Source: Paenochrobactrum pullorum (GTDB lineage Bacteria > Pseudomonadota > Alphaproteobacteria > Rhizobiales > Rhizobiaceae). Taken from it: a stretch of DNA of 27,594 bases. This document shows, one piece after another, positions 1-7,430 of this stretch (positions are counted from its first letter, which is position 1; every line of letters starts with the position of its first letter). The position numbers and the translations under genes are program-made. The DNA lies in contig NZ_JBHEEH010000021.1 of the NCBI RefSeq assembly GCF_041929845.1, positions 1 through 27,594 of the forward strand, written 5' to 3'. The notes under the pieces are model-generated. The model did no database searches. It was not told the DNA's origin and was given only the letters and a program-made list of their open reading frames with translations.

Positions 1-41
1 ACTATATGAGCACAGCTCAGTTCGAGAGAACGGCTGTTTAA

Positions 42-161
42 TATAAAACGCCTCTCCACTTTTACGAAGAAAGTACACTCGCGCAGGTCGCCAACCCCGA
101 AACACATCCAAGACGGTATTGTCCCAACGACGAGTTGCTCACATTCCTGGAATCGCTCTGA
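42..161 (+). pseudogene. C-terminal remnant of a tyrosine-recombinase-like protein
   Basis: An open frame from a stop at 39-41 to a TGA at 159-161 ends in a tail reading LAQVANPETHPRRYCPNDEL followed by LTFLESL. From memory this resembles the last residues of tyrosine recombinases carried by mobile elements that encode several recombinases in tandem. No catalytic residues remain in the window, and no start codon or ribosome binding site fits. The TGA overlaps the first arm of the inverted repeat at 160-229, as expected if the gene ended at the element's terminus. It could be chance reading; the assignment rests on tail similarity and position. Confidence 0.35.
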
Positions 162-229
162 TTATGCCGAACTGCTGCATGGCCGAATTCGGGCAAACCA
201 GTCAATGAACTCGGCTATGCGGCATAATC
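160..229. repeat. Inverted repeat GATTATGCCG / CGGCATAATC, probable mobile-element end
   Basis: GATTATGCCG at 160-169 is exactly matched by its complement CGGCATAATC at 220-229. A third copy of the core, CGGCATAA, lies at 237-244 in the same orientation as the second. The cluster directly follows the recombinase-like tail, so it is probably the terminus or recombination site of that element. Confidence 0.45.
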
Positions 230-269
230 TGGCTTACGGCATAAAGGTCACGCAACCCTATAAAAACAT

Positions 270-300
270 AACTTCGGAAACCTGTATAGTTTCCGGAGTT
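270..300 (-). terminator. Intrinsic terminator of the peptide transporter operon
   Basis: AACTTCGGAAAC (270-281) pairs with GTTTCCGGAGTT (289-300) around a 7-nt loop, with one imperfect pair. On the minus strand the stem is followed by ATGTTTTTA, a short U-rich tract. It lies 20 bp past the stop of the binding-protein gene and would end the operon. Confidence 0.65.
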
Positions 301-319
301 TGTTATGAGTTATAGAATT

Positions 320-1828
320 TTATCGTTCTTTGATTTTCATATCAAAGGCACGAACCCAGTCGTCACCACGGGCAGACCAATCGATACGATTGGATACGCC
401 ATAGGATGTAGGCATCAGATATAAGAAAAGGGATGCTGCTTCATCGCACATAAGCTTAGTAGCGTCGGCATAAAGAGCATTACGCTTTTCTTTGTCAGTG
501 GTGATACGTGCTTCATCAAGTATTTTACCAAACTCGGTATTGTTCCAATAGTCATAAACATTGCCAGGTGCAAACATGGTTAGCATGCCATCGGCATCAA
601 TAGTTGGCCATGCCAAACCCTGGACCGCCAATTGTGCCAGATCACGGGCACGTAATTGCTTGTCCATGAACGCACCAAATTCAATCTCGGTGATTTTGAC
701 ATTCAAGCCGACATCTTGAAGTTGTGATGCAATGACTTGCGTGACCTCATCGCCTTGCAGATAAGTGCCGGTCGGAACTTCAAGCTCGATCTGTTGTGAA
801 AGATTAATGCCGGATTCTTTTAAGAGCTCACGAGCTTTATCCGGATCATAAGGATAAGGCTTCAAATCAGGATTATAGCCGACATAAGGAGCCGACAATA
901 ATTGACAATTTGCAATGGTGGCCTTGCCGTCAAAAATTGCGTCGACAATACCTTGTTTATCAACGGCATAATTTAAGGCTTGTCTGAAAGCACGATTTTC
1001 CATCGGTGCTTTGGCATGGTTGATTTTAGCCAGCATCATACGGATGGAGTCGATTGCATTGGCGGATGCTTTGCCTGAGCCGTTGATGCGTTCCAGCTCG
1101 GTGGTTGGAATTCCGGTCACCAGATCGACTTCACCGGCCATCAAAGCTGCAACACGGCTGCTGATTTCGGGAATTGTGCGAAATATAACGCGGTTGATTT
1201 CTGGTGCATCACCCCAGTAGTTTTCGTTCACCTCCAAAGTGATATGATCGCCGGGTACATTTTCAATGATTTTGTAGCGGCCACCTGGCATGGTTTCTTT
1301 GGCCGGATTATGTTGTGCCGCCCATTCTGGCGGCAACAATAAAAACATTGATAGTTGATCGGCAAATGCAGGATATGGCTGGGATGTTTTTACATCGACC
1401 GTCAAATCATCAATCACTTGCACTTCGGAGATCAATGAAAACCAGCCTGCGATACGTGCGCCGACTTTTTTGTCTAGAACACGATCAAGGTTCCACTTAA
1501 CAGCTTTGGCATCTTGTTTCTCGCCATTGGAAAAATGCGCATCCGGTGTCAGTTTGAAACGCCAAGTATGATCATCAGTCATCTCCCATGATTGTGCAAG
1601 AGACGGCTGTAATTTCAAATCAGGCCCGCGCAAGACAAGGGCCGCATAAATATGGCTCAAAACACTTAAATCTGTTCCGACAGATGCAGTCATATGCGGG
1701 TCTAAAGTGTTGATGGCATTGCTGACTGCAATTGTTACACTATCATTGTTTTGGGCAGCAGCGAGAGGTGTAGCAAGCAGAAAACTGGTTGCACCGGCCA
1801 ATAAAATACGACGAGTATATTGAAGCAT
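320..1828 (-). CDS. Peptide-type ABC transporter, periplasmic substrate-binding protein (family 5)
   Basis: Secreted solute receptor of about 502 residues, the usual size for the DppA/OppA family (SBP family 5). The N-terminus (MLQYTRRILLAGATSFLLAT, then PLAAAQ) is a signal peptide with a twin Arg and a cleavage site near residue 25. Family features follow: an LDPH segment near the mature N-terminus, YAALV, the LAQSWEMTDDHTWRFKLTPD block near residues 78-97, and NRAFRQALNYAVDK near 280. It is the last gene of its operon, 79 bp after the second ATPase gene, whereas binding proteins are more often first. The substrate cannot be read from sequence; homologues bind di- and oligopeptides, opines, nickel or glutathione. 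The neighbouring hydrolase and hydantoinase genes point to a peptide-like or amide compound. Confidence 0.92.
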   Translation of the reverse strand: MLQYTRRILLAGATSFLLATPLAAAQNNDSVTIAVSNAINTLDPHMTASVGTDLSVLSHIYAALVLRGPDLKLQPSLAQSWEMTDDHTWRFKLTPDAHFSNGEKQDAKAVKWNLDRVLDKKVGARIAGWFSLISEVQVIDDLTVDVKTSQPYPAFADQLSMFLLLPPEWAAQHNPAKETMPGGRYKIIENVPGDHITLEVNENYWGDAPEINRVIFRTIPEISSRVAALMAGEVDLVTGIPTTELERINGSGKASANAIDSIRMMLAKINHAKAPMENRAFRQALNYAVDKQGIVDAIFDGKATIANCQLLSAPYVGYNPDLKPYPYDPDKARELLKESGINLSQQIELEVPTGTYLQGDEVTQVIASQLQDVGLNVKITEIEFGAFMDKQLRARDLAQLAVQGLAWPTIDADGMLTMFAPGNVYDYWNNTEFGKILDEARITTDKEKRNALYADATKLMCDEAASLFLYLMPTSYGVSNRIDWSARGDDWVRAFDMKIKER

Positions 1829-1907
1829 GTTCTCTATCTTTCACAGAATGCAGGTTGATCAATAATGTTTGGAATGCAGGCATTATTTTTTAAATTGTGC
1901 CTTTGCT

Positions 1908-2819
1908 TTACATCAGCACGAAATGCTCAGGTGTGACCTCTTGCAGTTTTTGTCCGGCTTTGGGGCCATGCAGATTTAGATCAAAGGCGATATGCCTTCT
2001 TGCTCTTTCAATTCTGGGGTCAGGAACAGGTATTGCTGTTAAAAGAGCCTGCGTGTAAGGATGGCGCGGATCTTCAAATAATGTGGCGACCGGTGCCATC
2101 TCGACAATTTTTCCGCGCAGCATCACTGCAACACGGTGGCAGAGATAACGTACCATCGATAAATCATGCGCAACGAAGAGATAGGCGAGGCCAAGCTCTT
2201 CCTGCAAATCTTGAAAGAGGTTGATAATTTGCGCCTGAATGGAAACATCCAAGGCCGTGATCGGCTCATCGGCAACGATGAAGCTCGGGCGTAAAGCTAC
2301 AGCTCTGGCGATATTGACCCGCTGACGCTGGCCACCGGAAAACTCATGCGGATAGCGCGACATAAAAGAAGGGTCGAGACCAACCAGACGAAAAAGGTCT
2401 GCTGTTTTTTCCTGACGTTCTGCGGCGGATGACGGCTCGTGAATAAGCAACGGTTCGGCAACAAAATCGCCAACCGTCATGCGTGGATTGAGTGCGGAAT
2501 AGGGATCTTGAAACACAATCTGCATTTCGCGGCGCAAGGGTTTCATCGCCGCGGCTTTCAAACCGGCGATATTGTGCCCTTTATAAAAGACATCACCGGC
2601 AGTCGGGCTTTCCAGTTGCAGTAAAACGCGGCCGGTGGTGCTTTTCCCTGAGCCGGACTCGCCCACTAAACCTAATGTTTCTCCAGGCGCTATATCAAAA
2701 CTTATATCGTCTATAGCGTTGATGGAGAAGCTGTTGCCGCCGCCGAAAAAACCTTTCTTGCCGCCGTATTGTTTGACGAGATTGCGAACTGAAACCAGTG
2801 GGTTTTGCTGGATACTCAT
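1908..2819 (-). CDS. Peptide-type ABC transporter ATPase (DppF/OppF-like)
   Basis: Cytoplasmic ATPase of 303 residues. Walker A GESGSGKST is at residues 53-61, the Q-loop at FQDPYSALNP, the signature at FSGGQRQRV, and Walker B plus D-loop at VADEPITALDVS. The C-terminal oligopeptide-transporter extension is present (HPYTQALLTAIPVPDP). An insert rich in Gly/Lys/Phe (residues 19-29) sits in the N-terminal A-loop region. The ATG has GGAG 8 nt upstream and begins 3 nt after the stop of the other ATPase gene, so the two are probably translationally coupled. It would pair with that ATPase under the two permeases. Confidence 0.93.
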   Translation of the reverse strand: MSIQQNPLVSVRNLVKQYGGKKGFFGGGNSFSINAIDDISFDIAPGETLGLVGESGSGKSTTGRVLLQLESPTAGDVFYKGHNIAGLKAAAMKPLRREMQIVFQDPYSALNPRMTVGDFVAEPLLIHEPSSAAERQEKTADLFRLVGLDPSFMSRYPHEFSGGQRQRVNIARAVALRPSFIVADEPITALDVSIQAQIINLFQDLQEELGLAYLFVAHDLSMVRYLCHRVAVMLRGKIVEMAPVATLFEDPRHPYTQALLTAIPVPDPRIERARRHIAFDLNLHGPKAGQKLQEVTPEHFVLM

Positions 2820-2822
2820 CGT

Positions 2823-3833
2823 TCAAGCTCCTTCACGGGCAGCAAGTATTGCTGGCAAGTCATACCATGCCGCAACCAGATGCCCTTCATCGCTGCCTTG
2901 AACTTGGCGCAAAGGGGGAACCTCTTCAAAACATCTGGGGGTGGCAAGTTCATTGCGCGGCGCAAACGGGTCGCCCTTTGGGTTAAGCAAGAGATTGGGT
3001 GGCTGGCCGGGAATTTGATAGAGGCGGCGCATGGATAATGCCTGCCCATATGGCAGCGAGCGTAACAAACCCCATGTATAGGCGCTGTGAGGGTTATAGA
3101 ATATCGGCTCGACGGGGCCACGTTCCATGATGCGTCCGCCATACATAACCTGAACTGTATCAGCCAGTCCTGCGACTACGCCCATATCATGCGTAATCCA
3201 TATAACGGTCGTGCCAAAACGCTTTTTCAAATCTCTGACAAGATCAAGAACCTGCGCTTGTACGGTGACATCCAATGCGGTTGTTGCTTCATCAGCAATC
3301 AAGAGTTTTGGATTGCAGGCAATGCCGATGGCAATCATGACGCGCTGGCGCATGCCGCCGGAAAACTGAAATAAATAATGTCCGAGCCGTTCTTTGGCAT
3401 ATGGAATGCCCACCAATTCCAGCAGCTCTACAGCACGTTCACGGGCTTTGGTTTTGCTCAGTTTTTGATGGCGTATGAGTGGCTCTATTAGTTGGCGTTC
3501 AATGGTCAAAACAGGGTTAAGGGCTGTCATCGGATCTTGAAAGACAAAGCCGATCTGGCGACCACGGATATCACGCAGTTCTGCTTCGCTCATTTTCAGC
3601 AGATCGCGTCCTTCGAAGAGAACCTCACCTGAAACAATGCGCCCCGGCGGTTGGGGTATCAGGCCGAGCATTGCCAGAGCATGGACGCTTTTACCTGAAC
3701 CGCTTTCACCAACAATGCCAAGGGTTTCGCCTTTGTGTAGCGTATAGGAAACATTATTGACCGCGTGAACCGTTCCGGCAGGCGTATCAAAAACCACACT
3801 GAGATTACGGATTTCCAACAAAGATTCGGCCAT
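2823..3833 (-). CDS. Peptide-type ABC transporter ATPase (DppD/OppD-like)
   Basis: ATPase of 336 residues. Walker A GESGSGKS is near residues 42-49, the Q-loop at FQDPMTALNP, the signature at FSGGMRQRV, Walker B at LLIADEATTALD, and the switch His in WITHDMGVVA. The C-terminal domain has the oligopeptide ATPase pattern (YTWGLLRSLPYG, then IPGQPPNLL), ending in a Cys-containing segment (TPRCFEEVPPL) like that of DppD/OppD, where Cys residues can hold an Fe-S cluster; only one Cys is evident here. A TTG at 3836 is possible, but the ATG at 3833 is preferred because AAGGA lies 7 nt upstream. That ATG shares one base with the TGA of the upstream permease gene (TGATG), a coupling arrangement. Confidence 0.93.
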   Translation of the reverse strand: MAESLLEIRNLSVVFDTPAGTVHAVNNVSYTLHKGETLGIVGESGSGKSVHALAMLGLIPQPPGRIVSGEVLFEGRDLLKMSEAELRDIRGRQIGFVFQDPMTALNPVLTIERQLIEPLIRHQKLSKTKARERAVELLELVGIPYAKERLGHYLFQFSGGMRQRVMIAIGIACNPKLLIADEATTALDVTVQAQVLDLVRDLKKRFGTTVIWITHDMGVVAGLADTVQVMYGGRIMERGPVEPIFYNPHSAYTWGLLRSLPYGQALSMRRLYQIPGQPPNLLLNPKGDPFAPRNELATPRCFEEVPPLRQVQGSDEGHLVAAWYDLPAILAAREGA

Positions 3834-4687
3834 CAAAAATTCCTTTGACGCGGATCAAAATAGTCACGCAGCCAGTCGCCGACCAGATTGACGCTGAGAA
3901 CTGTCAGGACAATGGCAAGGCCGGGGAAGGTTACAACCCACCATGCTGTTGTCATGTAGGTGCGGCCGTCTGCCAGCATGCGTCCCCAGCTTGGTGATGG
4001 CGGCGGCAGTCCGAGGCCGAGGAAGCTGAGAGCAGCATCCATGATAATGATGCGCGCCAGTTCGAGAGTGGCGACAACCAGTGCAGGCGTTAAAATATTG
4101 GGCAAAATATGCCGGAACATAATGCGCATGGTGGACGCGCCGATAGCGTGGGTGGAAATAATAAATTCCCGCTCACGCACAGCCAGAACCTGCCCACGCA
4201 CAATACGCGCATATCTGATCCAACTTGTCAGCGCGAGTACAATGACAAGATTGGTCATGGAGGGGCCAAAGGCGGCAACAATCAGCAAAGCCATTAACAT
4301 TAAAGGGATGGCAAGCTGGATATCAACAAGACGCATTAATAAGGAGTCGACAAAACCGCGATAATAACCGGCGATAATGCCAAGGCTGACCCCGATAATG
4401 CCTCCCAAAATGACCGCCATGCCAGCAATGGCCAGTGTTGCTCGTGAGCCATAAACAATGCGGCTTAAAATATCGCGCCCTAATTGATCTGTGCCCAACG
4501 GGTAAGAACCGGGACTGAATACACCATCCCATGTCGGGGCTTTAAGGCGGGCATTCAATGCGCCTTTGAGCGGGTCTTGCAAGCCAAGCCATGGCGCCGT
4601 GAGTGCAATCAGCACAAATAAAGACAGGATGACCCAGCCGAACAATCCGGCGCGCGAGCGAAGCAAGCTTGAGAAAAATTGTTTCAC
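3833..4687 (-). CDS. Peptide-type ABC transporter permease (DppC-like)
   Basis: Inner-membrane permease of about 284 residues. The N-terminal OppC-type segment (RSRAGLFGWVILSLFVLIAL) is followed by the PLGTDQLGRDILSRIVYGSR block and a membrane domain with the EAA-type loop around REREFIISTHAIGASTMRIM. The downstream membrane segments end at DWLRDYFDPR. The frame is open up to 4747, overlapping the upstream permease gene by 50 bp, but the better start is the GTG at 4687: AGGAGG lies just before it, directly after the upstream TAA. The extra 20 upstream residues have no family counterpart. Confidence 0.92.
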   Translation of the reverse strand: MKQFFSSLLRSRAGLFGWVILSLFVLIALTAPWLGLQDPLKGALNARLKAPTWDGVFSPGSYPLGTDQLGRDILSRIVYGSRATLAIAGMAVILGGIIGVSLGIIAGYYRGFVDSLLMRLVDIQLAIPLMLMALLIVAAFGPSMTNLVIVLALTSWIRYARIVRGQVLAVREREFIISTHAIGASTMRIMFRHILPNILTPALVVATLELARIIIMDAALSFLGLGLPPPSPSWGRMLADGRTYMTTAWWVVTFPGLAIVLTVLSVNLVGDWLRDYFDPRQRNF

Positions 4688-4697
4688 TGTGCCCCTC

Positions 4698-5618
4698 CTA
4701 ACGCCGCTCGCGAATGCGCGGATCAAGAAAACCATATGCCAGATCAATCAGCAGATTAATGGCGACGAAGATAAAAGCGATCAGCATGACGCCTGCTTGA
4801 ATAACCGGAAAATCCTTGGTTTCGATGGCTTGGATGATAAGGCGCCCGATGCCCGGCCAGGCAAAAACCGTTTCAGTCACCACAGAGCCACCAAGGAGCT
4901 CGCCCATAATAATGCCGATCATTGTCACAACAGGAATAAGTGCATTACGTGCGACATGCCAAATCAGGATAGTGCGCGGCATGAGCCCTTTGGCGCGCGC
5001 GGTGCGCACATAATCTTCACGCAAAACATCCAGCAGGCTGGAACGTAAAAGGCGGGCGATAGAAGCGCAGACAAAAATAGCAAGTGTCATAGCGGGCAAA
5101 ACTGTGTGGGCAAGTGTACCGCGGCCACCGGTTGGCAGAATACCTAATTCGACGGCGAAAAGCAGAACGAACATAATGCCCAGCCAGAAAACTGGTGTTG
5201 CCTGTCCTAAAAGCGCAAAAACCATCACTATCAATTCAGCAAGTTTGCCACGGTTAAGTGCTGCGATAGTTCCGGCAATGACGCCAAACAAAGTACCGAA
5301 CAAGATGGCGGCAAAGGCCAACTCCAACGTGGCCGGCATTCGCTCCATAACAACTTCAAGAGCGGGGCGTTGAAACTGGAAAGACACACCAAAGTCCCCG
5401 TGCAATATTTGTAGCAAATAATGCAGATATTGATCTAGCACTGGTTGATTTAACCCAAGCTGTACACGCAATGCATCAAGCTCTTGCGCTGAGGCGCCAG
5501 TAGGCAACAAAAGAGCTGCCGGATCACCCAGAATGCGCGTGACAAAAAAGACAATTGTCAGCACGCCCCAGACAGCAACCAGAGCCTCCAGCAGTTTCGA
5601 CAGGAAGTAATGAACCAT
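4698..5618 (-). CDS. Peptide-type ABC transporter permease (DppB-like)
   Basis: Inner-membrane permease of 306 residues with the DppB/OppB pattern. It has an N-terminal membrane segment (LLEALVAVWGVLTIVFFVTR), the LGDPAALLLP periplasmic stretch, and LNQPVLDQYLHYLLQILHGD followed by FGVSF. The conserved EAA-type loop is at REDYVRTARAKGLMPRTILI. The C-terminus DLAYGFLDPRIR is typical of the family. It starts 15 bp after the stop of the hydrolase gene with GGAG before the ATG. It forms the pore with the DppC-like partner. Confidence 0.93.
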   Translation of the reverse strand: MVHYFLSKLLEALVAVWGVLTIVFFVTRILGDPAALLLPTGASAQELDALRVQLGLNQPVLDQYLHYLLQILHGDFGVSFQFQRPALEVVMERMPATLELAFAAILFGTLFGVIAGTIAALNRGKLAELIVMVFALLGQATPVFWLGIMFVLLFAVELGILPTGGRGTLAHTVLPAMTLAIFVCASIARLLRSSLLDVLREDYVRTARAKGLMPRTILIWHVARNALIPVVTMIGIIMGELLGGSVVTETVFAWPGIGRLIIQAIETKDFPVIQAGVMLIAFIFVAINLLIDLAYGFLDPRIRERR

Positions 5619-5633
5619 GCCGCACTCCGTAGA

Positions 5634-6476
5634 TTAACTGTCAGTACGCTTTAAGAAATCACGTACTGCGGTCACAACAAAAGCATTCGCTTCAATATGA
5701 ACGGCGTGATTGGCACCTTGCACTTCCAGAAGCTCGGCATTGGGAACCTTCTCGGCAATGAGACGGGAATGGTTAGGCGTGCAGATCCAGTCTTGTGCCC
5801 CTACAATGACAAGGGTGGGTACTTTAATGTCGGGCAATTTATCGCGCAGATCGTAGCTACGCTCTTTAAATAGAGCATTGTGTGTTTCTGCATGCAGATG
5901 CATTTTATGCGTGCTTGCCAGCGCTGCATCCGGATCAAACTTTTCATAGTAAAGCGGTTGTAGTGCCAGCCAGATCAGCCGCAGCTCCAAATCGTCGATG
6001 ACTGTATCTGAAAATAATTTACGCAGCATGGCTTCAGACGCACTCGGCGCTTTGTGAAGACGGGCGCGAAATGTTTCAAAAGCATCATCTTCATTATGAT
6101 GGCTTGGCGAAGTTCCGCGTAAAATCAGCCTGGAGAGGCCATGCGGATATTTGACCGCATAGGTTAAGGCGATCATGCCGCCAAAAGAGCCACCTTGAAG
6201 AATGATTTTTCGACCACCGCAGAGCTCTTGGCGGAATGCTTCAACATCGTCGGCCATTTGCTCGAAAGTAAAAGGTTGCGTCAGGCTTGTTTCACCGCAG
6301 CCGCGCTGGTCATAGGCAATGAAACGGTATTCGTCGGCTAGGGCTTTCCAGGCGTTAAACTCGCCATGGCGGTCGCCGATACCGCGTCCGCCGTGCAGCG
6401 CAATTATTGGCTCGCCATCACGCGCACCAATATCATCATACGCGAATGTGGCTCCATTCAGCTCAATGGTAGGCAT
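5634..6476 (-). CDS. Alpha/beta hydrolase, proline-iminopeptidase (S33) type
   Basis: Cytoplasmic alpha/beta-hydrolase of 280 residues. Visible motifs are the oxyanion HGGRG near residues 28-32, DQRGCGETS at 56-64 (typical of S33 prolyl aminopeptidases), the nucleophile elbow GGSFGG at 95-100, an acid in VIVGAQDWICTP, and the His in GANHAVHIE. The start is the ATG at 6476, with GAGGAG 5 nt upstream; a GTG at 6482 overlaps that site and is less likely. As first gene of the transporter operon it probably acts on the imported compound, by cleaving an N-terminal proline-like residue or another amide. S33 enzymes also include amidases and lactone or ester hydrolases, so the substrate is open. Confidence 0.85.
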   Translation of the reverse strand: MPTIELNGATFAYDDIGARDGEPIIALHGGRGIGDRHGEFNAWKALADEYRFIAYDQRGCGETSLTQPFTFEQMADDVEAFRQELCGGRKIILQGGSFGGMIALTYAVKYPHGLSRLILRGTSPSHHNEDDAFETFRARLHKAPSASEAMLRKLFSDTVIDDLELRLIWLALQPLYYEKFDPDAALASTHKMHLHAETHNALFKERSYDLRDKLPDIKVPTLVIVGAQDWICTPNHSRLIAEKVPNAELLEVQGANHAVHIEANAFVVTAVRDFLKRTDS

Positions 6477-6562
6477 TATCACTCCTCACACGCAGCACAA
6501 AATGGCTGCTGCTAGACGTTCCCGTATTTCTGTTATAGCCAGAATTATTTTTGTATAAAGAA

Positions 6563-6591
6563 ATATGACACTAATTTGGCGCCAATTTCAA
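6563..6591 (-). promoter_or_regulatory. Promoter of the hydrolase/transporter operon with palindromic operator
   Basis: On the minus strand, TTGAAA (6591-6586) and TCATAT (6568-6563) are separated by 17 bp. The perfect palindrome TTGGCGCCAA (6576-6585) lies in the spacer directly after the -35 box. The same 14 bases, TTTGGCGCCAATTT, recur at 7341-7354 upstream of hyuA. A protein bound here would block RNA polymerase; the GntR regulator encoded alongside is the obvious candidate. Confidence 0.55.
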
Positions 6592-6646
6592 ACAGTATTT
6601 GCTAGGGAGGATGGTTTTTTTAAAAAATAACCTAAAAAGAGTATTT

Positions 6647-7279
6647 TTATTTTTCGGCTTCGAGAGGATAAGTCACGTGAGACGCCATGATATTTTTAAG
6701 TAATTGCGCGTCTCTAATCCGTAAGGCTTCAACCATTTCAAAGTGTTCGCGCGCAGAGCGCTCAAGGCGGGCTGAGGTGTTGTTGGTGCGCTGAACAGTG
6801 ATAGGGATACGAAATCTTAACTCCCAAATAATTTCGGTCATAATTTTGTTCGGGCAGGATAAAAGCAACTCACGATGAAATGCATGATTTGCTTCGTCTT
6901 GCTCCAGCACAGTTCCGGATTTAATTGTGTCTGCAAATAACTTCGCTAAATAGGAGAGTTTAGCTATTGAATCAGCATTGATATTTTTAACAAGATCATT
7001 GCAAATAGACATTTCGACATAGGCGCGCGCCTGCATGATTTCGCGCACATTATCTTCGTTTACATCAGGAACATAATAGCCACGATTAAGAACGCGGCGA
7101 ACAATCTTGCGTGTTTGCAATTGTTCCAGAGCATGACGCAGTGCCAGTCTGGTACAACCATAGCGCTCTTCAAGATCAATTTGCTTCAGCCACATGCCGG
7201 GTGCTAAGGCGCCGCGGTAAATATCACGTTCGATTGTTTCGGCAAGGCCGTCTGACAGAGTTGTCGAATCTTGTTTCAT
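6647..7279 (-). CDS. GntR-family transcriptional regulator, FCD subfamily
   Basis: DNA-binding regulator of 210 residues. A winged helix-turn-helix occupies residues 10-70 (IERDIYRGALAPGMWLKQID, then RLALRHALEQLQTRKIVRRV). An all-helical FCD ligand-binding domain follows from about residue 78. Candidate metal/ligand residues are in YVEMSICN, ANHAFHREL, REHFEMVEAL and MASHV. It sits between two operons that share a 14-bp palindrome, in line with a local repressor that controls both and itself. The effector is probably the imported compound or an intermediate (inference). The two longest flanking promoters carry TTGGCGCCAA, not the TNGTNNNACNA pattern often quoted for FadR-like sites. Confidence 0.9.
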   Translation of the reverse strand: MKQDSTTLSDGLAETIERDIYRGALAPGMWLKQIDLEERYGCTRLALRHALEQLQTRKIVRRVLNRGYYVPDVNEDNVREIMQARAYVEMSICNDLVKNINADSIAKLSYLAKLFADTIKSGTVLEQDEANHAFHRELLLSCPNKIMTEIIWELRFRIPITVQRTNNTSARLERSAREHFEMVEALRIRDAQLLKNIMASHVTYPLEAEK

Positions 7280-7308
7280 AAAATCGTTCCGCTGTTTTTT
7301 CTTAACCT

Positions 7309-7354
7309 AACATAAAATTGCACACTTGACAGTCAACATTTTTGGCGCCAATTT
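7309..7354. promoter_or_regulatory. Divergent gntR / hyuA promoter region with operator
   Basis: TTGACAGTCAA at 7326-7336 is an 11-bp palindrome that supplies a -35 box in each direction: TTGACA rightward for hyuA and TTGACT leftward for gntR. The leftward promoter has TATGTT at 7314-7309 after a 16-bp spacer. A rightward -10 is not clear; the AT-rich stretch 7351-7366 is the likely location. The operator TTGGCGCCAA is at 7342-7351, ten bases after the rightward -35 box. Confidence 0.5.
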
Positions 7355-7430
7355 AGTAAATAATAATGAAATTCAACCATAATTAAACTTTGCCTGCCTG
7401 TCCCGATGCGGATCATGTGAGGATATTCCA

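Noticed and set aside
1861..1887. AATAATG/CATTATT hairpin between ATPase and binding-protein genes
   Set aside because: Only 7 AT-rich pairs and no U-tract on the transcribed strand; too weak to call.
4688..4747. Upstream in-frame extension of the DppC-like permease
   Set aside because: It overlaps the preceding gene by 50 bp and lacks a ribosome site, while the GTG at 4687 has AGGAGG just before it.
6613..6632. AT-rich palindrome GGTTTTTTTAAAAAATAACC between gntR and the hydrolase gene as a terminator
   Set aside because: It has no loop and almost only A-T pairs, so it would make a poor RNA hairpin; it may be chance in AT-rich DNA.
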